In this document: one piece after another, positions 7,119 through 15,730 of the stretch
Layout: every line of letters begins with the position of its first letter
Position numbering within the stretch: the first letter of the stretch is position 1
Source of the DNA: Dehalococcoidia bacterium
GTDB taxonomy: Bacteria; Chloroflexota; Dehalococcoidia; GIF9; AB-539-J10
DNA: 43,884 nucleotides
Assembly: GCA_030611085.1 (NCBI GenBank)
Contig: JAUWQI010000010.1
Location: 1-43,884 of the forward strand
Direction: 5' to 3'
Program-made: the position numbers and the translations under genes
Notes under the pieces: model-generated
Seen by the model: the letters and a program-made list of their open reading frames with translations, nothing else
What the model was told of the DNA's origin: nothing
Databases searched by the model: none

Positions 7119-8804
7119 TTGAGTGAGCGAATTTTTATAGGTGTTGCTTGGCCTTATGCTAATGGTCCTCTGCATTTAGGACATGTTACTGGGGCGTATC
7201 TGCCAGCAGATATTTTTGCCCGCTATCACCGCCTCAAAGGCAATGATGTGTTAATGGTTTCAGGTAGCGATCAGCATGGGGCGCCAATTACAATCCGCGC
7301 TGAACAAGAATCTACCACGCCACAAGAAGTAGCAGCTAAATATCATCGGCAATTTGTTGATTGCTGGCGGAAACTGGGCATCTCTTTTGACCTATTTACC
7401 ACCACCCACACTGCAAATCACACTCAGGTTACCCATGATATGTTCCTCACTTTGCTCAACAAGGGCTATATTTACAAGGATAAAATGCTTCAGGCTTATT
7501 GCCCCAAGTGCCAGCGTTCTCTTCCCGACCGCTATTTGGAAGGCACCTGTCCGTACTGTGGCTTTCCCAAAGCGAGAGGTGACGAATGTGATGAATGTGG
7601 CAAGCCTTTAAGTTCTTCGGAGCTTGAGGAGGCTCATTGCTATTTGTGTTCCACTCCAGTTCGTTTTGAATCCTCTGAGCACTTCTTTTTACGCCTTACT
7701 TCTTTTCAGGATAAGTTGAAGGAGTGGGTAAAGAAGCAAACTCATTGGCGGCACAGTGTGCTTGGCACTACATGGAAATTTTTGGATGAAGGATTGAAAG
7801 ACAGGGCGATAACTCGTGATTTAGATTGGGGAGTAACTATACCGCAATCAGGCTTTGAGCATAAGCGTATTTATGTGTGGTTTGAGGCAGTTAGCGGTTA
7901 TTTATCAGCAAGTAAGGAGTGGGCGAAATTACAAGGCGACGATTTAGCCTGGCAAGATTTTTGGCAAGGGGATAGCAAGAGTTTCTATTTCATCGGCAAG
8001 GATAATATTTTTTTTCATACTCTTGTTTGGCCGGCGATGCTGATGGGCTATGGCGGTTTAAATCTCCCTTATGATGTTCCCGCCAACGAATTTTTGACTA
8101 TTGAGGGCAGGAAACTTTCTACTAGCCGAAACTGGGCTGTTTGGCTTCCTGATTATCTGGAGCGGTATGAGCCAGACTCTCTGAGGTATGCATTGGCGGC
8201 AAATATGCCTGAGGCTGGAGATAGCGATTTTTCCTGGCATGAATTCCTTCGTCGCAATAATAATGAACTGGTAGCTACCTATGGCAATTTAGTTCATCGT
8301 GTTCTTACCTTTGCTTATCGCAATTTCGATGGAGTCGTGCCCACGCCAGGTGAACTTGATGAGAAAAGCCAGGAATTGCTTCATAAGTGTGAGACTACCT
8401 TGGGCAATGTGGATAGCTTGCTTTATCGTTGTAACTTTAAAAAGGCGGTGGGAGAGGCTATGTCTTTGGCACAAGAAGCTAATCGGTATCTTGATGAGCA
8501 AGCTCCGTGGAAGACAATCAGGAAGGAGCCACAAACTTCAGCTAAATCTGTCTATACCGTTTTATCCCTGCTGTCAACCTTGAAAACCATTTTCTATCCT
8601 TTTCTTCCTTTCAGCTCTGAGAAACTTCATAAGTTTCTTGGCTTCGGTGGTAGTGTGAAGGAAGTAGGGTGGAGACTTCAGCCACTACCTCCGGGGCAAA
8701 AGCTTCGCCAACCACAGCCATTATTTGCTAAGCTGGATGATAGTATTATAGCTCAGGAAACCGACCGACTGGGCTCTATGAAAGAAAATCAAGATGTAAA
8801 ATGA
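7119..8804 (+). CDS. metG: Methionyl-tRNA synthetase
   Basis: A 561-residue class I synthetase charging tRNA-Met and initiator tRNA. The HIGH motif is H-L-G-H (19-22). The connective domain has four cysteine pairs (128/131, 144/147, 157/160, 174/177), the two-zinc-knuckle type. The KMSKS loop reads K-L-S-T-S (332-336). The anticodon-binding helical domain follows, and there is no C-terminal tRNA-binding EMAP domain. The start is TTG 7119 with AGGAG at 7108-7112; it yields M-S-E-R-I-F-I-G-V-A-W. The last about ten codons (MKENQDVK) run into an AT-rich palindromic repeat and are probably repeat-derived. Confidence 0.93.
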   Translation: MSERIFIGVAWPYANGPLHLGHVTGAYLPADIFARYHRLKGNDVLMVSGSDQHGAPITIRAEQESTTPQEVAAKYHRQFVDCWRKLGISFDLFTTTHTANHTQVTHDMFLTLLNKGYIYKDKMLQAYCPKCQRSLPDRYLEGTCPYCGFPKARGDECDECGKPLSSSELEEAHCYLCSTPVRFESSEHFFLRLTSFQDKLKEWVKKQTHWRHSVLGTTWKFLDEGLKDRAITRDLDWGVTIPQSGFEHKRIYVWFEAVSGYLSASKEWAKLQGDDLAWQDFWQGDSKSFYFIGKDNIFFHTLVWPAMLMGYGGLNLPYDVPANEFLTIEGRKLSTSRNWAVWLPDYLERYEPDSLRYALAANMPEAGDSDFSWHEFLRRNNNELVATYGNLVHRVLTFAYRNFDGVVPTPGELDEKSQELLHKCETTLGNVDSLLYRCNFKKAVGEAMSLAQEANRYLDEQAPWKTIRKEPQTSAKSVYTVLSLLSTLKTIFYPFLPFSSEKLHKFLGFGGSVKEVGWRLQPLPPGQKLRQPQPLFAKLDDSIIAQETDRLGSMKENQDVK

Positions 8805-8866
8805 AAAATCAAAATTTTTGAACCTTACTTTGTAATTTTAACTTTTGCATTTTAATTTTTGATGTT
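8783..8866. repeat. AT-rich palindromic repeat between metG and ftsH
   Basis: The left arm (aaatcaagatgtaaaatg, then aaaaatcaaaatt) pairs imperfectly with the right arm (aattttaacttttgcatttt, then aatttttgat). It overlaps the 3' end of metG and touches the ftsH stop. Related copies are at 2039, 20251 and 23543. It lies between convergent genes and could act as a bidirectional terminator. Confidence 0.6.
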
Positions 8867-10703
8867 AGTCTGCCTGTGGCGTTAGTCCTTCAAATATCTT
8901 ATTGAGCTCAGGTTCCTCTAGAGTCTCATGAGTAATGAGTTCTTTAGCTAGCTGTTTTAGTTTTGCTTTGTTCTCAGTCAAGATTTTTTTGGCAGTGTTA
9001 TAAGCCCGCTGGATAATGTTGTGTACCTCTTCATCAATTTCCTGAGCTACTTTCTCGCTGTAATCTCGTTGTTCACTGATCTCACGACCCAAAAAGACGA
9101 GTTCCTGTTTTTGTCCAAAGGTTCGCGGACCTAATTTCTTGCTCATTCCATATTCAGTAACCATTTTTCTAGCTAGTTTAGTTGTTTGTTCCAAATCATT
9201 CTGTGCCCCGGTGGTTACCTCTCCAAAGGCAATCTCCTCAGCGGCATGTCCACCCAAGCTCACTGCCAATCTATCGTTGAATTGAGACTTAGTCCATAGA
9301 TAGTGGTCTTCGGTTGGCAGGAAACGCGTCCAGCCTCCCGCCATTCCTCGGGCGACGATGGTGACCTTATGCACGGGGTCAGCATTAGGTAACATTCTGG
9401 CCGTTAAGGCATGTCCACTTTCATGGTAAGCAATTATCTCCTTTTCCTTAGAACTTATCACACGGCTTTTTCTTTCTGGACCAGCAATAACCCGGTCGGT
9501 AGCATCCTCAAGCTCCTTTAGTGTGATGTCTTTGCGGTTGCGTCGGGCAGCTAAAATAGCTGCTTCATTAATTAGGTTAGCCAGGTCAGCACCGCTGAAC
9601 CCCGGCGTTTCCTTAGCTATTATCTCTAGGTTGACTTCCTTAGCCAGTGGCTTGCCTTTGGCGTGTACCTCCAGAATAGCTTTACGACCTTTTATATCAG
9701 GCAGATCAATGACGATATGGCGGTCAAATCGACCAGGGCGTAGTAAGGCAGGGTCAAGGATGTCGGGGCGGTTGGTGGCAGCCATGACGATGACATTGGT
9801 ATTGGTATCGAAGCCATCCATTTCAGCCAGAATTTGATTTAGGGTTTGTTCCCTTTCATCGTGTCCCCCGCCCAAGCCAGCGCCACGGTGTCGCCCTACA
9901 GCGTCAATTTCGTCCACAAATATAAGACAAGGTGTATTACGCTTAGCTTGCTCAAAGAGGTCCCTAACTCTAGCAGCGCCAACACCGACAAACATCTCCA
10001 CAAATTCACTGCCGCTGATAGAGTAAAAAGGCACGTTGGCTTCCCCAGCTATAGCTTTGGCTAGTAATGTTTTGCCTGTTCCCGGGGGTCCTACTAGGAG
10101 TACACCTCGGGGGATGCGTCCCCCCAAGGCATGAAATTTCTGGGGTGATTTAAGAAATTCCACTACTTCTTGAACCTCTTCCTTTGCCTCGTCGGTTCCA
10201 GCAACATCAGCGAAAGTTATGGAGGGTTTGTTGTCAGAGCTTAATCGTGCTCGGCTCTTACCGAAGTTGAAAGCCTGGGTGCCAGCCCCGCGGGCTGAGC
10301 GGAAGAAAAAGTAGAATAAAAGCCCCAGCAGCATAATGGGCAAAACGACTTGCAGGGCTACCATTCCCCAGTCACGGTTACCAGCTTCAACATCAAGGCT
10401 TACCCCGCCTTCGCCGACGCTGATTCCGTTAGCGCTAAGGAAATCCACTAGGTCATTGGTGCTGCCATAATAATCTGCACTATATTTTTTCTCCTCTCCA
10501 TACAAACCCAAAAGGGTATTTCCATTCTGCGACACATGGTCAATTTCGCCCTGTTTAATGTAGGTGATGAATTCAGTAATCGCTACTTCTTGAGGCTTGC
10601 TGCCATGTGGCAAAAAGGCGAATACGAGAGCCACTGCCACTGCTAAGAGCAGCAAATAAAAAAATCCGCTATGCCGCCAGTTCGATTTCATGTTCAATTC
10701 CAT
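8865..10703 (-). CDS. ftsH: ATP-dependent zinc metalloprotease FtsH
   Basis: A 612-residue membrane AAA+ protease that degrades unassembled membrane proteins and regulators. TM1 is at about 12-31, a periplasmic-type FtsH_ext domain at 36-110, and TM2 at 113-134. Walker A is GPPGTGKT (205-212) and Walker B IFVDEID (261-267). The SRH region [18 protein letters not shown] is intact. The zinc site is HESGH (427-431) with Asp near 503 (Q-N-D-L-E-Q-T-T). The M41 segment usually R-G-x-A-x-G-Y-T reads R-G-M-A-G-G-W-T. It is monocistronic with its own promoter, divergent from rsfS. Confidence 0.95.
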   Translation of the reverse strand: MELNMKSNWRHSGFFYLLLLAVAVALVFAFLPHGSKPQEVAITEFITYIKQGEIDHVSQNGNTLLGLYGEEKKYSADYYGSTNDLVDFLSANGISVGEGGVSLDVEAGNRDWGMVALQVVLPIMLLGLLFYFFFRSARGAGTQAFNFGKSRARLSSDNKPSITFADVAGTDEAKEEVQEVVEFLKSPQKFHALGGRIPRGVLLVGPPGTGKTLLAKAIAGEANVPFYSISGSEFVEMFVGVGAARVRDLFEQAKRNTPCLIFVDEIDAVGRHRGAGLGGGHDEREQTLNQILAEMDGFDTNTNVIVMAATNRPDILDPALLRPGRFDRHIVIDLPDIKGRKAILEVHAKGKPLAKEVNLEIIAKETPGFSGADLANLINEAAILAARRNRKDITLKELEDATDRVIAGPERKSRVISSKEKEIIAYHESGHALTARMLPNADPVHKVTIVARGMAGGWTRFLPTEDHYLWTKSQFNDRLAVSLGGHAAEEIAFGEVTTGAQNDLEQTTKLARKMVTEYGMSKKLGPRTFGQKQELVFLGREISEQRDYSEKVAQEIDEEVHNIIQRAYNTAKKILTENKAKLKQLAKELITHETLEEPELNKIFEGLTPQAD

Positions 10704-10795
10704 TATAGCAAAGATACTTCAAATAGAAAAACAACCTCTAGCGCTTATAGTATCTCTGCAGGGGCAAGAGAGGCAAACCTGCTGTGTATAGTCAT

Positions 10796-10824
10796 AATAT
10801 AGGTGGTAAAAGAGTTTTAGTCAA
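10796..10824 (-). promoter_or_regulatory. Promoter for ftsH
   Basis: On the minus strand TTGACT (10824-10819) and TATATT (10801-10796) are spaced by 17 nt and face ftsH, leaving a leader of roughly 85 nt. Confidence 0.6.
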
Positions 10825-10855
10825 ACTCTGTTTAATCAACAATCGAACAACATTC

Positions 10856-10885
10856 TTGGGGAAACTTTACTGAAGGTGGTATAAT
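10856..10885 (+). promoter_or_regulatory. Promoter for rsfS, with very short leader
   Basis: TTGGGG (10856-10861) and a perfect TATAAT (10880-10885) are spaced by 18 nt. Transcription should begin near 10892, immediately before AGGGAGG (10894-10900), which overlaps the GTG start. Confidence 0.55.
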
Positions 10886-10899
10886 ATAAATTAAGGGAG

Positions 10900-11256
10900 G
10901 TGAATACCCTTCTGGAAGCGGAAAAGATAGCCCATCTAGCTGCAGAAGTTGCTTCTGAGAAGCAAGCAAGCGATGTTGCTATGCTAGATGTAAGAGGTGT
11001 ATGTTCATTTGCAGATTACTTTGTTATTTGCACCGGAGACACTAATCGCCATATTGAAGCTATCTGGCAAGGCATTGATGAGGTGATGAGGCATAGGAGT
11101 ATCGGCCCTCATCATAAGGAAGGAACCTCTGATTCGGGTTGGATGCTTGCTGACCTTGGTTCGGTCATTGTTCATATATTTGCCCCGGCAGAGCGGGATT
11201 ATTACCAACTGGATGAGCTTTGGAGTAAAGCGATTCCTGTGGTTAGGATTCAGTGA
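10900..11256 (+). CDS. rsfS: Ribosomal silencing factor RsfS (Iojap family)
   Basis: A 118-residue protein that binds ribosomal protein uL14 (L14) and blocks 30S-50S joining under starvation. Conserved A-E-V-A-S-E-K-Q-A-S-D, L-D-V-R-G-V-C-S-F-A-D-Y-F-V-I-C-T-G, E-G-T-S-D-S-G-W and D-L-G-S-V-I-V-H-I-F-A-P are present, and length is normal. The start is ambiguous: GTG 10900 gives the usual M-x-x-L-L-E-A N-terminus but lies inside the SD-like AGGGAGGTG, whereas CTG 10912 would be properly spaced from it. It stands alone between divergent ftsH and convergent ndk. Confidence 0.92.
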   Translation: MNTLLEAEKIAHLAAEVASEKQASDVAMLDVRGVCSFADYFVICTGDTNRHIEAIWQGIDEVMRHRSIGPHHKEGTSDSGWMLADLGSVIVHIFAPAERDYYQLDELWSKAIPVVRIQ

Positions 11257-11266
11257 GTGACTTAGA

Positions 11267-11713
11267 TTAGCTAATCCACTTATCAATTTCCCTATCGTAG
11301 TCAAGAATTTCCTCTCCTGAGAAGAACAAATCTATTTCCTTAGAGGCGTTTTCTAGTGAATCAGAGCCGTGGATTAAGTTGTATCCAATATCGATGCCGA
11401 AATCGCCTCTAATAGTGCCAGGGTGAGCGTTGGCTGGGTCAGTTTCCCCCATCATTTGCCTTATTATCTCTACGGCATTTTCTCCTTGGAAGACAATGGC
11501 GATGATAGGGCTAGAAGTAATGAAATTTACCAGACCATCGAAGAAAGCTTTACCTTTATGAACGGCATAATGGCGCTGAGCCAAAGCTTTATCCATGTGC
11601 AACATTTTCAAAGCCACGATTTTGAGCCCTTTTCTCTCAAGTCGAGTGATGATTTCACCTGCCAATCCTCTTTGGATGGCATCGGGTTTGATAAGCACTA
11701 AACTTCTCTCCAT
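11267..11713 (-). CDS. ndk: Nucleoside diphosphate kinase
   Basis: A 148-residue enzyme that equilibrates NTP and NDP pools through a phosphohistidine. The ATP-binding start E-R-S-L-V-L-I-K-P-D-A, the segment R-G-D-F-G and the catalytic His115 in N-L-I-H-G-S-D-S are all present. Length is standard. It follows the thioesterase-HAD gene by 15 nt on the same strand and probably ends the transcript that starts upstream of thiL or tsaB. Confidence 0.95.
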   Translation of the reverse strand: MERSLVLIKPDAIQRGLAGEIITRLERKGLKIVALKMLHMDKALAQRHYAVHKGKAFFDGLVNFITSSPIIAIVFQGENAVEIIRQMMGETDPANAHPGTIRGDFGIDIGYNLIHGSDSLENASKEIDLFFSGEEILDYDREIDKWIS

Positions 11714-11728
11714 TTTGAGATTACTCCT

Positions 11729-12793
11729 TTACACCCTTCGAATTAGGGTGATTAAATCCACTCCTTCTAGGGAATCAACCACATTGTCAGCCTCATTCAA
11801 TTCTTCCTTGGGGTGAGTATTAGTTACAGCTAGACATTTCATTCCGACAGCTTTAGCTGCTTTGATACCAAGTGGGGAATCCTCAATTACAATGCAATCC
11901 TTGGACTCAGCCCCTAGTTTTTGAGCAGCTAAAAGATATGTTTGTGGGATTGGCTTGCTTTCAGCCGCCTCATTGCCACAAACAATGCAGTCAAAGTGTT
12001 CTCCTATGTCAAGTTCATCACTGATAAAATCAACAGTTTCCTTCGGTGCCGAAGAGACTAAGGCTAGCTTGAAATTCCCCTTCTTAATTGTCTCCAGTAG
12101 TTTAATTGCCCCGGGAAATGGCTTAATGTTTCCTCCTGCCTTAGTTCGGAACCCCGATTCCTTTTCCTGAGCTATGATTTTGATATCTTCTTCGCAAAGT
12201 TCCTCTCCGAGAACGCTGCGAATTATGAAGTCATTCCTAGCGCCAAATAGTTTGGTAAAATCTTCCTTGGTAAACTCCACCTCTCTTTTGGCGAAAGTCT
12301 CTTTCCAGGCGGCAAAATGGAATGAGTTAGAATCGGCAATAACTCCATCCATATCCCAGAGGATTGTCTTTTTTGATTGTCTCCAGATATAAAATAAAGA
12401 GCTGCCCTCAGCTATAACTGTGTTATCTTTAAGGGCAAGCACTCCCTTGGTTTCCACTAGTCTTTTTGTCAAGTTGGTGACCCATGCGGAGATTTGGATT
12501 GGCTCATTGATAGGTGCCACCTGTTTAAACCTTACCTCGCTTTTAGCGGTAACGCCAAAATCAATCCCATGGCAAAGAATGGCGTAAGCAGTTATTTCGT
12601 CAAGGAGGGTGTAGAGAATGCCACCATGGGTAACATTTCTCCAGCCTTGGTGGTATTCCCCTGGGGTGAACTCAGCCCTGACTTTCTCCCCGTCATAAGT
12701 AGGATTCAGTTTTAGCCCTATGGGATTATCTTGGCCACAGGCAAAACAAAGAGAGCTCTCGAAATCTTCAAGGTCTAATTTGGGAATTTTCAT
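11729..12793 (-). CDS. Hotdog thioesterase fused to HAD-superfamily phosphatase
   Basis: A 354-residue two-domain protein. Residues about 1-138 are a PaaI-like hotdog domain: C-F-A-C-G-Q-D-N-P-I-G-L near 16-27, then T-H-G-G (56-59) and D65 of the H-G-G-x(5)-D pattern, typical of acyl-CoA thioesterases. Residues about 141-354 are a beta-phosphoglucomutase-like HAD domain: D-M-D-G-V (D147, D149), V-S-S-A-P-K-E, S-K-P and V-I-E-D-S-P-L-G-I. There is almost no linker. HAD enzymes of this branch dephosphorylate small metabolites; substrates of both halves are unknown. The start overlaps the tsaB end by 26 nt, so the genes are coupled. Confidence 0.85.
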   Translation of the reverse strand: MKIPKLDLEDFESSLCFACGQDNPIGLKLNPTYDGEKVRAEFTPGEYHQGWRNVTHGGILYTLLDEITAYAILCHGIDFGVTAKSEVRFKQVAPINEPIQISAWVTNLTKRLVETKGVLALKDNTVIAEGSSLFYIWRQSKKTILWDMDGVIADSNSFHFAAWKETFAKREVEFTKEDFTKLFGARNDFIIRSVLGEELCEEDIKIIAQEKESGFRTKAGGNIKPFPGAIKLLETIKKGNFKLALVSSAPKETVDFISDELDIGEHFDCIVCGNEAAESKPIPQTYLLAAQKLGAESKDCIVIEDSPLGIKAAKAVGMKCLAVTNTHPKEELNEADNVVDSLEGVDLITLIRRV

Positions 12794-13481
12794 TTATTAT
12801 TCTCCTTCGCTTAGGTTCTGTTATATGAGGAGGGCGAAGGTACAAAGGCTGCAGGGCAGCTAAATCATCGTGCTCCCCCGTGTTAAGCTTTTGCCAACCT
12901 AACATAGCTAAGGAACCGGCTCGGCGTAACCTAACAAAAGGTTGTGGTATTATAGCTTTTTTGCCTAAATTTTGCTTTAATTCAGCTTCCGTATTTGAAG
13001 GGATTTCACCACAAAAAATGGTTTCTCGCTTAATTCGCTGACACAAAGCCTCAATTGTAGTTAAATGTTCTTCCTTCAGGCAGCGCCATTCATTACCTTT
13101 TTGTTGATAAAGGGCGGCGGCAATTTCCTCACGACCAGCTTTGTGGATGGGACATAAAGGCAAGTTGGTATAAGCAAAGGGGTAAGCCTCAGCTTCCAGG
13201 GTGCTTATACCGAGTAAAGGAATATTTAAGGAGAAAGCCAACCCCTTGGCTGTGCTTATTCCTACCCGTAGCCCGTTGAAGCTCCCTGGACCTTTAGCTA
13301 CGAGGATTGCTTCTATGGAGCTTGGCTCTACCTTAGCTTGTTCTAGCAGACGAAGCAAATTTGGCAGCAGTTCTACAGTATGGTTTTGCGCTGATTGCCA
13401 GGTTAGCTCAGTTAAAATCTCACCCTTATGAGACAAAGCAATGCTGGCGATATTAGAAGAAGTATCTATGGTTAACTCCAT
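12768..13481 (-). CDS. tsaB: tRNA threonylcarbamoyladenosine biosynthesis protein TsaB
   Basis: A 237-residue ASKHA-fold partner of TsaD in t6A synthesis at A37 of ANN-decoding tRNAs. The start M-E-L-T-I-D-T-S, the motif G-P-G-S-F-N-G-L-R-V-G-I-S-T-A-K-G-L-A and Q-N-H-T-V-E-L-L-P match TsaB. The C-terminal portion (R-R-A-G-S-L-A-M-L-G plus P-L-Y-L-R-P-P) is also typical. The C-terminus overlaps the next gene by 26 nt. tsaE lies just upstream, beyond a 141-bp gap filled with repeat sequence; tsaD is not in the window. Confidence 0.92.
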   Translation of the reverse strand: MELTIDTSSNIASIALSHKGEILTELTWQSAQNHTVELLPNLLRLLEQAKVEPSSIEAILVAKGPGSFNGLRVGISTAKGLAFSLNIPLLGISTLEAEAYPFAYTNLPLCPIHKAGREEIAAALYQQKGNEWRCLKEEHLTTIEALCQRIKRETIFCGEIPSNTEAELKQNLGKKAIIPQPFVRLRRAGSLAMLGWQKLNTGEHDDLAALQPLYLRPPHITEPKRRRIINENSQIRP

Positions 13482-13508
13482 AGCATTTCCTTATTTAACA
13501 TCCACGTC

Positions 13509-13659
13509 TGTCATTTTGAGCCATTCGCTCCTTGTCATTCTGAGGGAGCGGAGCGACCGAAGAACCTCCTCTTCACTGCGTTCAGAGCTTCAGCTCACCA
13601 GGATAAAAACTCCGCGAGGAATCTAGAGACCCTTCTCCTTCACTTCGTTCAGGGTGACA
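13509..13659. repeat. Composite dispersed repeat between tsaE and tsaB, overlapping tsaE 3' end
   Basis: A chain of repeat words fills the gap: gtcattttgag, gtcattctgagggagcgga, cactgcgttcagagcttc, gaggaatctagagaccc, and cttcacttcgttcagggtga. The last block forms the 3' end of tsaE. It resembles the copies at 1031 and 39466 and looks like two or three elements joined. Confidence 0.65.
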
Positions 13660-14144
13660 TTAAATTCCTTGTTTAAGGTAGATTTGAGTTGTTTTATTAA
13701 TTCCAAGTAGCGCTTCCCCTGAGCTTTTAGGCAAATGGTGCGTTGTGCTTCAGAATCGGGGATGTAGTTTAGTGTGATAAGCAGATTATCCCGAGGCAAT
13801 ACCTGCAATCCTTTCTCTGCCCACTCAACTACGCAAACTCCATTGCCATAAAGGTATTCCTCCAATCCTAGGTCGGCAATTTCCTCAATGTGGTTAAGGC
13901 GGTAGAAGTCAATGTGGTATAGGGGAAGCCTGCCATGATACTCCTTGACGATGACAAAAGACGGACTAAAGGCGTATTCTTTTATATCCAGTCCCTGAGC
14001 GATGCCCTGGACAAGACAGGTTTTGCCTGTTCCTAAATCGCCCATAAGAAGAAAAGTATCGCTTCTTTGGGCTAATTGTCCCAAGCAGCTTCCTAGAAGC
14101 TGAGTTTGCTCTGGGCTATGCGAATTTAACTTCAAGGATTTCAT
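13623..14144 (-). CDS. tsaE: tRNA threonylcarbamoyladenosine biosynthesis ATPase TsaE
   Basis: A 173-residue P-loop ATPase that drives the TsaB-TsaD-TsaE cycle. Walker A is G-D-L-G-T-G-K-T, followed by F-S-P-S-F, H-I-D-F-Y-R-L and V-V-E-W-A-E-K-G, all TsaE hallmarks. The start at 14144 (M-K-S-L-K-L-N-S) is preferred; a frame opening at 14186 would add 14 unlikely residues and extend further into thiL. It overlaps the 3' end of thiL by 29 nt. The last 12 residues (N-V-T-L-N-E-V-K-E-K-G-L) are encoded by the dispersed repeat, not by ancestral tsaE sequence. Confidence 0.9.
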   Translation of the reverse strand: MKSLKLNSHSPEQTQLLGSCLGQLAQRSDTFLLMGDLGTGKTCLVQGIAQGLDIKEYAFSPSFVIVKEYHGRLPLYHIDFYRLNHIEEIADLGLEEYLYGNGVCVVEWAEKGLQVLPRDNLLITLNYIPDSEAQRTICLKAQGKRYLELIKQLKSTLNKEFNVTLNEVKEKGL

Positions 14145-15144
14145 TTCGGAAGTGTTCCCACCCCCTCCCTTCATAAGGGATAACATTTCCTTTGCTATCC
14201 ACCAAGGTCACTCGATTTGGTAAAGTTTCCTCCGTTATGTCACCAATTACGGTTACGGGACAGTTTAGAGCATGCTTAACCTGTTCTATAACCCGTTTGT
14301 TAGCGGTAAAAAGCAGTTCGTAGTCTTCTCCGCCGTATAAAGCTAGCTGTTCATAGTTAGGAAAGTTTGCTTTGACCAAGGGGTGCACAGGCACCTGCTC
14401 TACTTTCACCTTGGCGCTGACTTTGCTGGATTTACATATATGGTCGAGGTCAGCGACAAGCCCGTCGCTTATATCTATAGCACTCTTAACTCCCTGCTCG
14501 ACTAGAATTTGTCCTTCTTTCACCTTTGGCATGGGCTGGAGGTGACCATGTCTCAAAATAGTGCTCGTTTCGGGGGCTAAGCTGATTTTCCCTTGGAGCA
14601 TTTCTAAGCCGGCTGCTGATAACCCTAGGTGTCCTGTGACAGCTATTTGCTCGCCAGACATAACGGTCGAGCGCTTAAGTATTGTTTTGCTTTTGGAACA
14701 GCCTATGACAGTAATGGTGATAACAACGCTAGGAGCAGTAGCCAGATTGCCTCCAGCTATAGCCACACCAAATTCCTCAGCTAGAGGCAGTATGCCGTTA
14801 ATAAATTGGGAGACATTCTCCACTTCGAGCTCCCTGGGCAACGCCAGGGAGATTAGAGCATACTGGGGAACGCCGCCCATGGCAGCTATATCGCTTAAAT
14901 TCACTGCCAACGCCTTCCAGCCCAATTCCTCCCAAGTCACAGTGTTTAGGTCGAAGTGTACATCTTGAACTAGAGTATCTGTAGTAGCAAGCTGGATGTG
15001 GTTATCGCTTTGCCACGCGGCGGCGTCGTCGCCAATGCCAACTAAAAGTTGCTGCCAGGAAGTCTGTTGGGGGTTTTTGAGTTTATCGGTGATGTTATGT
15101 ATGAGGTCAATTAAGCCAAATTCCCCAAGCTCGGATAGCTTCAT
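14116..15144 (-). CDS. thiL: Thiamine-monophosphate kinase
   Basis: A 342-residue PurM/AIR-synthase-like kinase converting thiamine monophosphate to the diphosphate. G-I-G-D-D-A-A-A, T-T-D-T-L-V-Q-D-V-H-F near 50-65, N-L-S-D-I-A-A-M-G-G, A-G-G-N, the I-D-I-S-D-G-L-V-A-D segment and G-G-E-D-Y-E-L-L-F are all present. The start at 15144 (M-K-L-S-E-L-G-E-F) matches the family; a frame to 15264 is upstream noise. It leads the minus-strand set thiL-tsaE-tsaB-fusion-ndk, and other thiamine genes are absent nearby. Confidence 0.92.
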   Translation of the reverse strand: MKLSELGEFGLIDLIHNITDKLKNPQQTSWQQLLVGIGDDAAAWQSDNHIQLATTDTLVQDVHFDLNTVTWEELGWKALAVNLSDIAAMGGVPQYALISLALPRELEVENVSQFINGILPLAEEFGVAIAGGNLATAPSVVITITVIGCSKSKTILKRSTVMSGEQIAVTGHLGLSAAGLEMLQGKISLAPETSTILRHGHLQPMPKVKEGQILVEQGVKSAIDISDGLVADLDHICKSSKVSAKVKVEQVPVHPLVKANFPNYEQLALYGGEDYELLFTANKRVIEQVKHALNCPVTVIGDITEETLPNRVTLVDSKGNVIPYEGRGWEHFRNEILEVKFA

Positions 15145-15382
15145 TGTTTGGTTATTATAGCACTTTAATAATCTGCTTGTAATACTATAGTCATTGTGGG
15201 GGCACTGTGTAATCGTTAATTCTGGAAGAGTAGGGCAGCTATGAGATAGCGGTCCTAGAGCCAATTACGCTATCTATGATAGCGAGGTTCAAATTAAGTA
15301 TCATTATCGGGTTAATTATGATATAAATACTACTCAAAGGGGAATGGTGGGGTATAAATTACCTTATCGTTGATTTATCGGT

Positions 15383-15411
15383 TTAAATTATGGTCGTTAG
15401 TGTGTTATACT
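15383..15411 (+). promoter_or_regulatory. Candidate promoter for the rpsF-jag operon
   Basis: TTAAAT (15383-15388) and TATACT (15406-15411) have 17-nt spacing. The -35 box is weak. The leader to rpsF would be about 24 nt. The rest of 15145-15441 shows no gene. Confidence 0.5.
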
Positions 15412-15441
15412 GTGAGGAAATTTGGTATTTAGGTAAGTAAA

Positions 15442-15729
15442 ATGTGTGATTATGAATTAGTGACTATAATTAATCCCGAGGTGGATGAAGAAGGTGTGTC
15501 TAAAATCATAGATAAAGTAAGCAAGTCCATCGATGACAGAGGTGGCGTAGTGGATGAGGTGGCTAAATGGGGGAGAAGGAGGTTAGCTTACCCTGTAAGG
15601 AAATTCATGGAGGCTAATTACATCTTAACTCGCTTTAAGTTAGAGCCGAAATTTATTAAGGAAGTTGAAGCAGAGATTAGGGCTTCAGAGGAGATTCTGC
15701 GGCATCTTGTAGTGAAAGCGGAGGCTTGA
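15442..15729 (+). CDS. rpsF: 30S ribosomal protein S6
   Basis: A 95-residue bS6. The start Y-E-L-V-T-I-I-N-P, the V-A-K-W-G-R-R-R-L-A-Y-P-V-R-K-F-M-E-A-N-Y core and C-terminal E-I-L-R-H-L-V-V-K are typical. It binds the central domain of 16S rRNA together with S18, whose gene is two genes downstream. The first gene of a long plus-strand operon; ssb begins 1 nt after its stop. Confidence 0.95.
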   Translation: MCDYELVTIINPEVDEEGVSKIIDKVSKSIDDRGGVVDEVAKWGRRRLAYPVRKFMEANYILTRFKLEPKFIKEVEAEIRASEEILRHLVVKAEA

Positions 15730-15730
15730 T

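Noticed and set aside
13509-13659. Possible CRISPR array from repeated short words
   Set aside because: The repeated words are unequal, unevenly spaced and belong to a palindromic dispersed family; no regular spacer pattern or cas genes are present.
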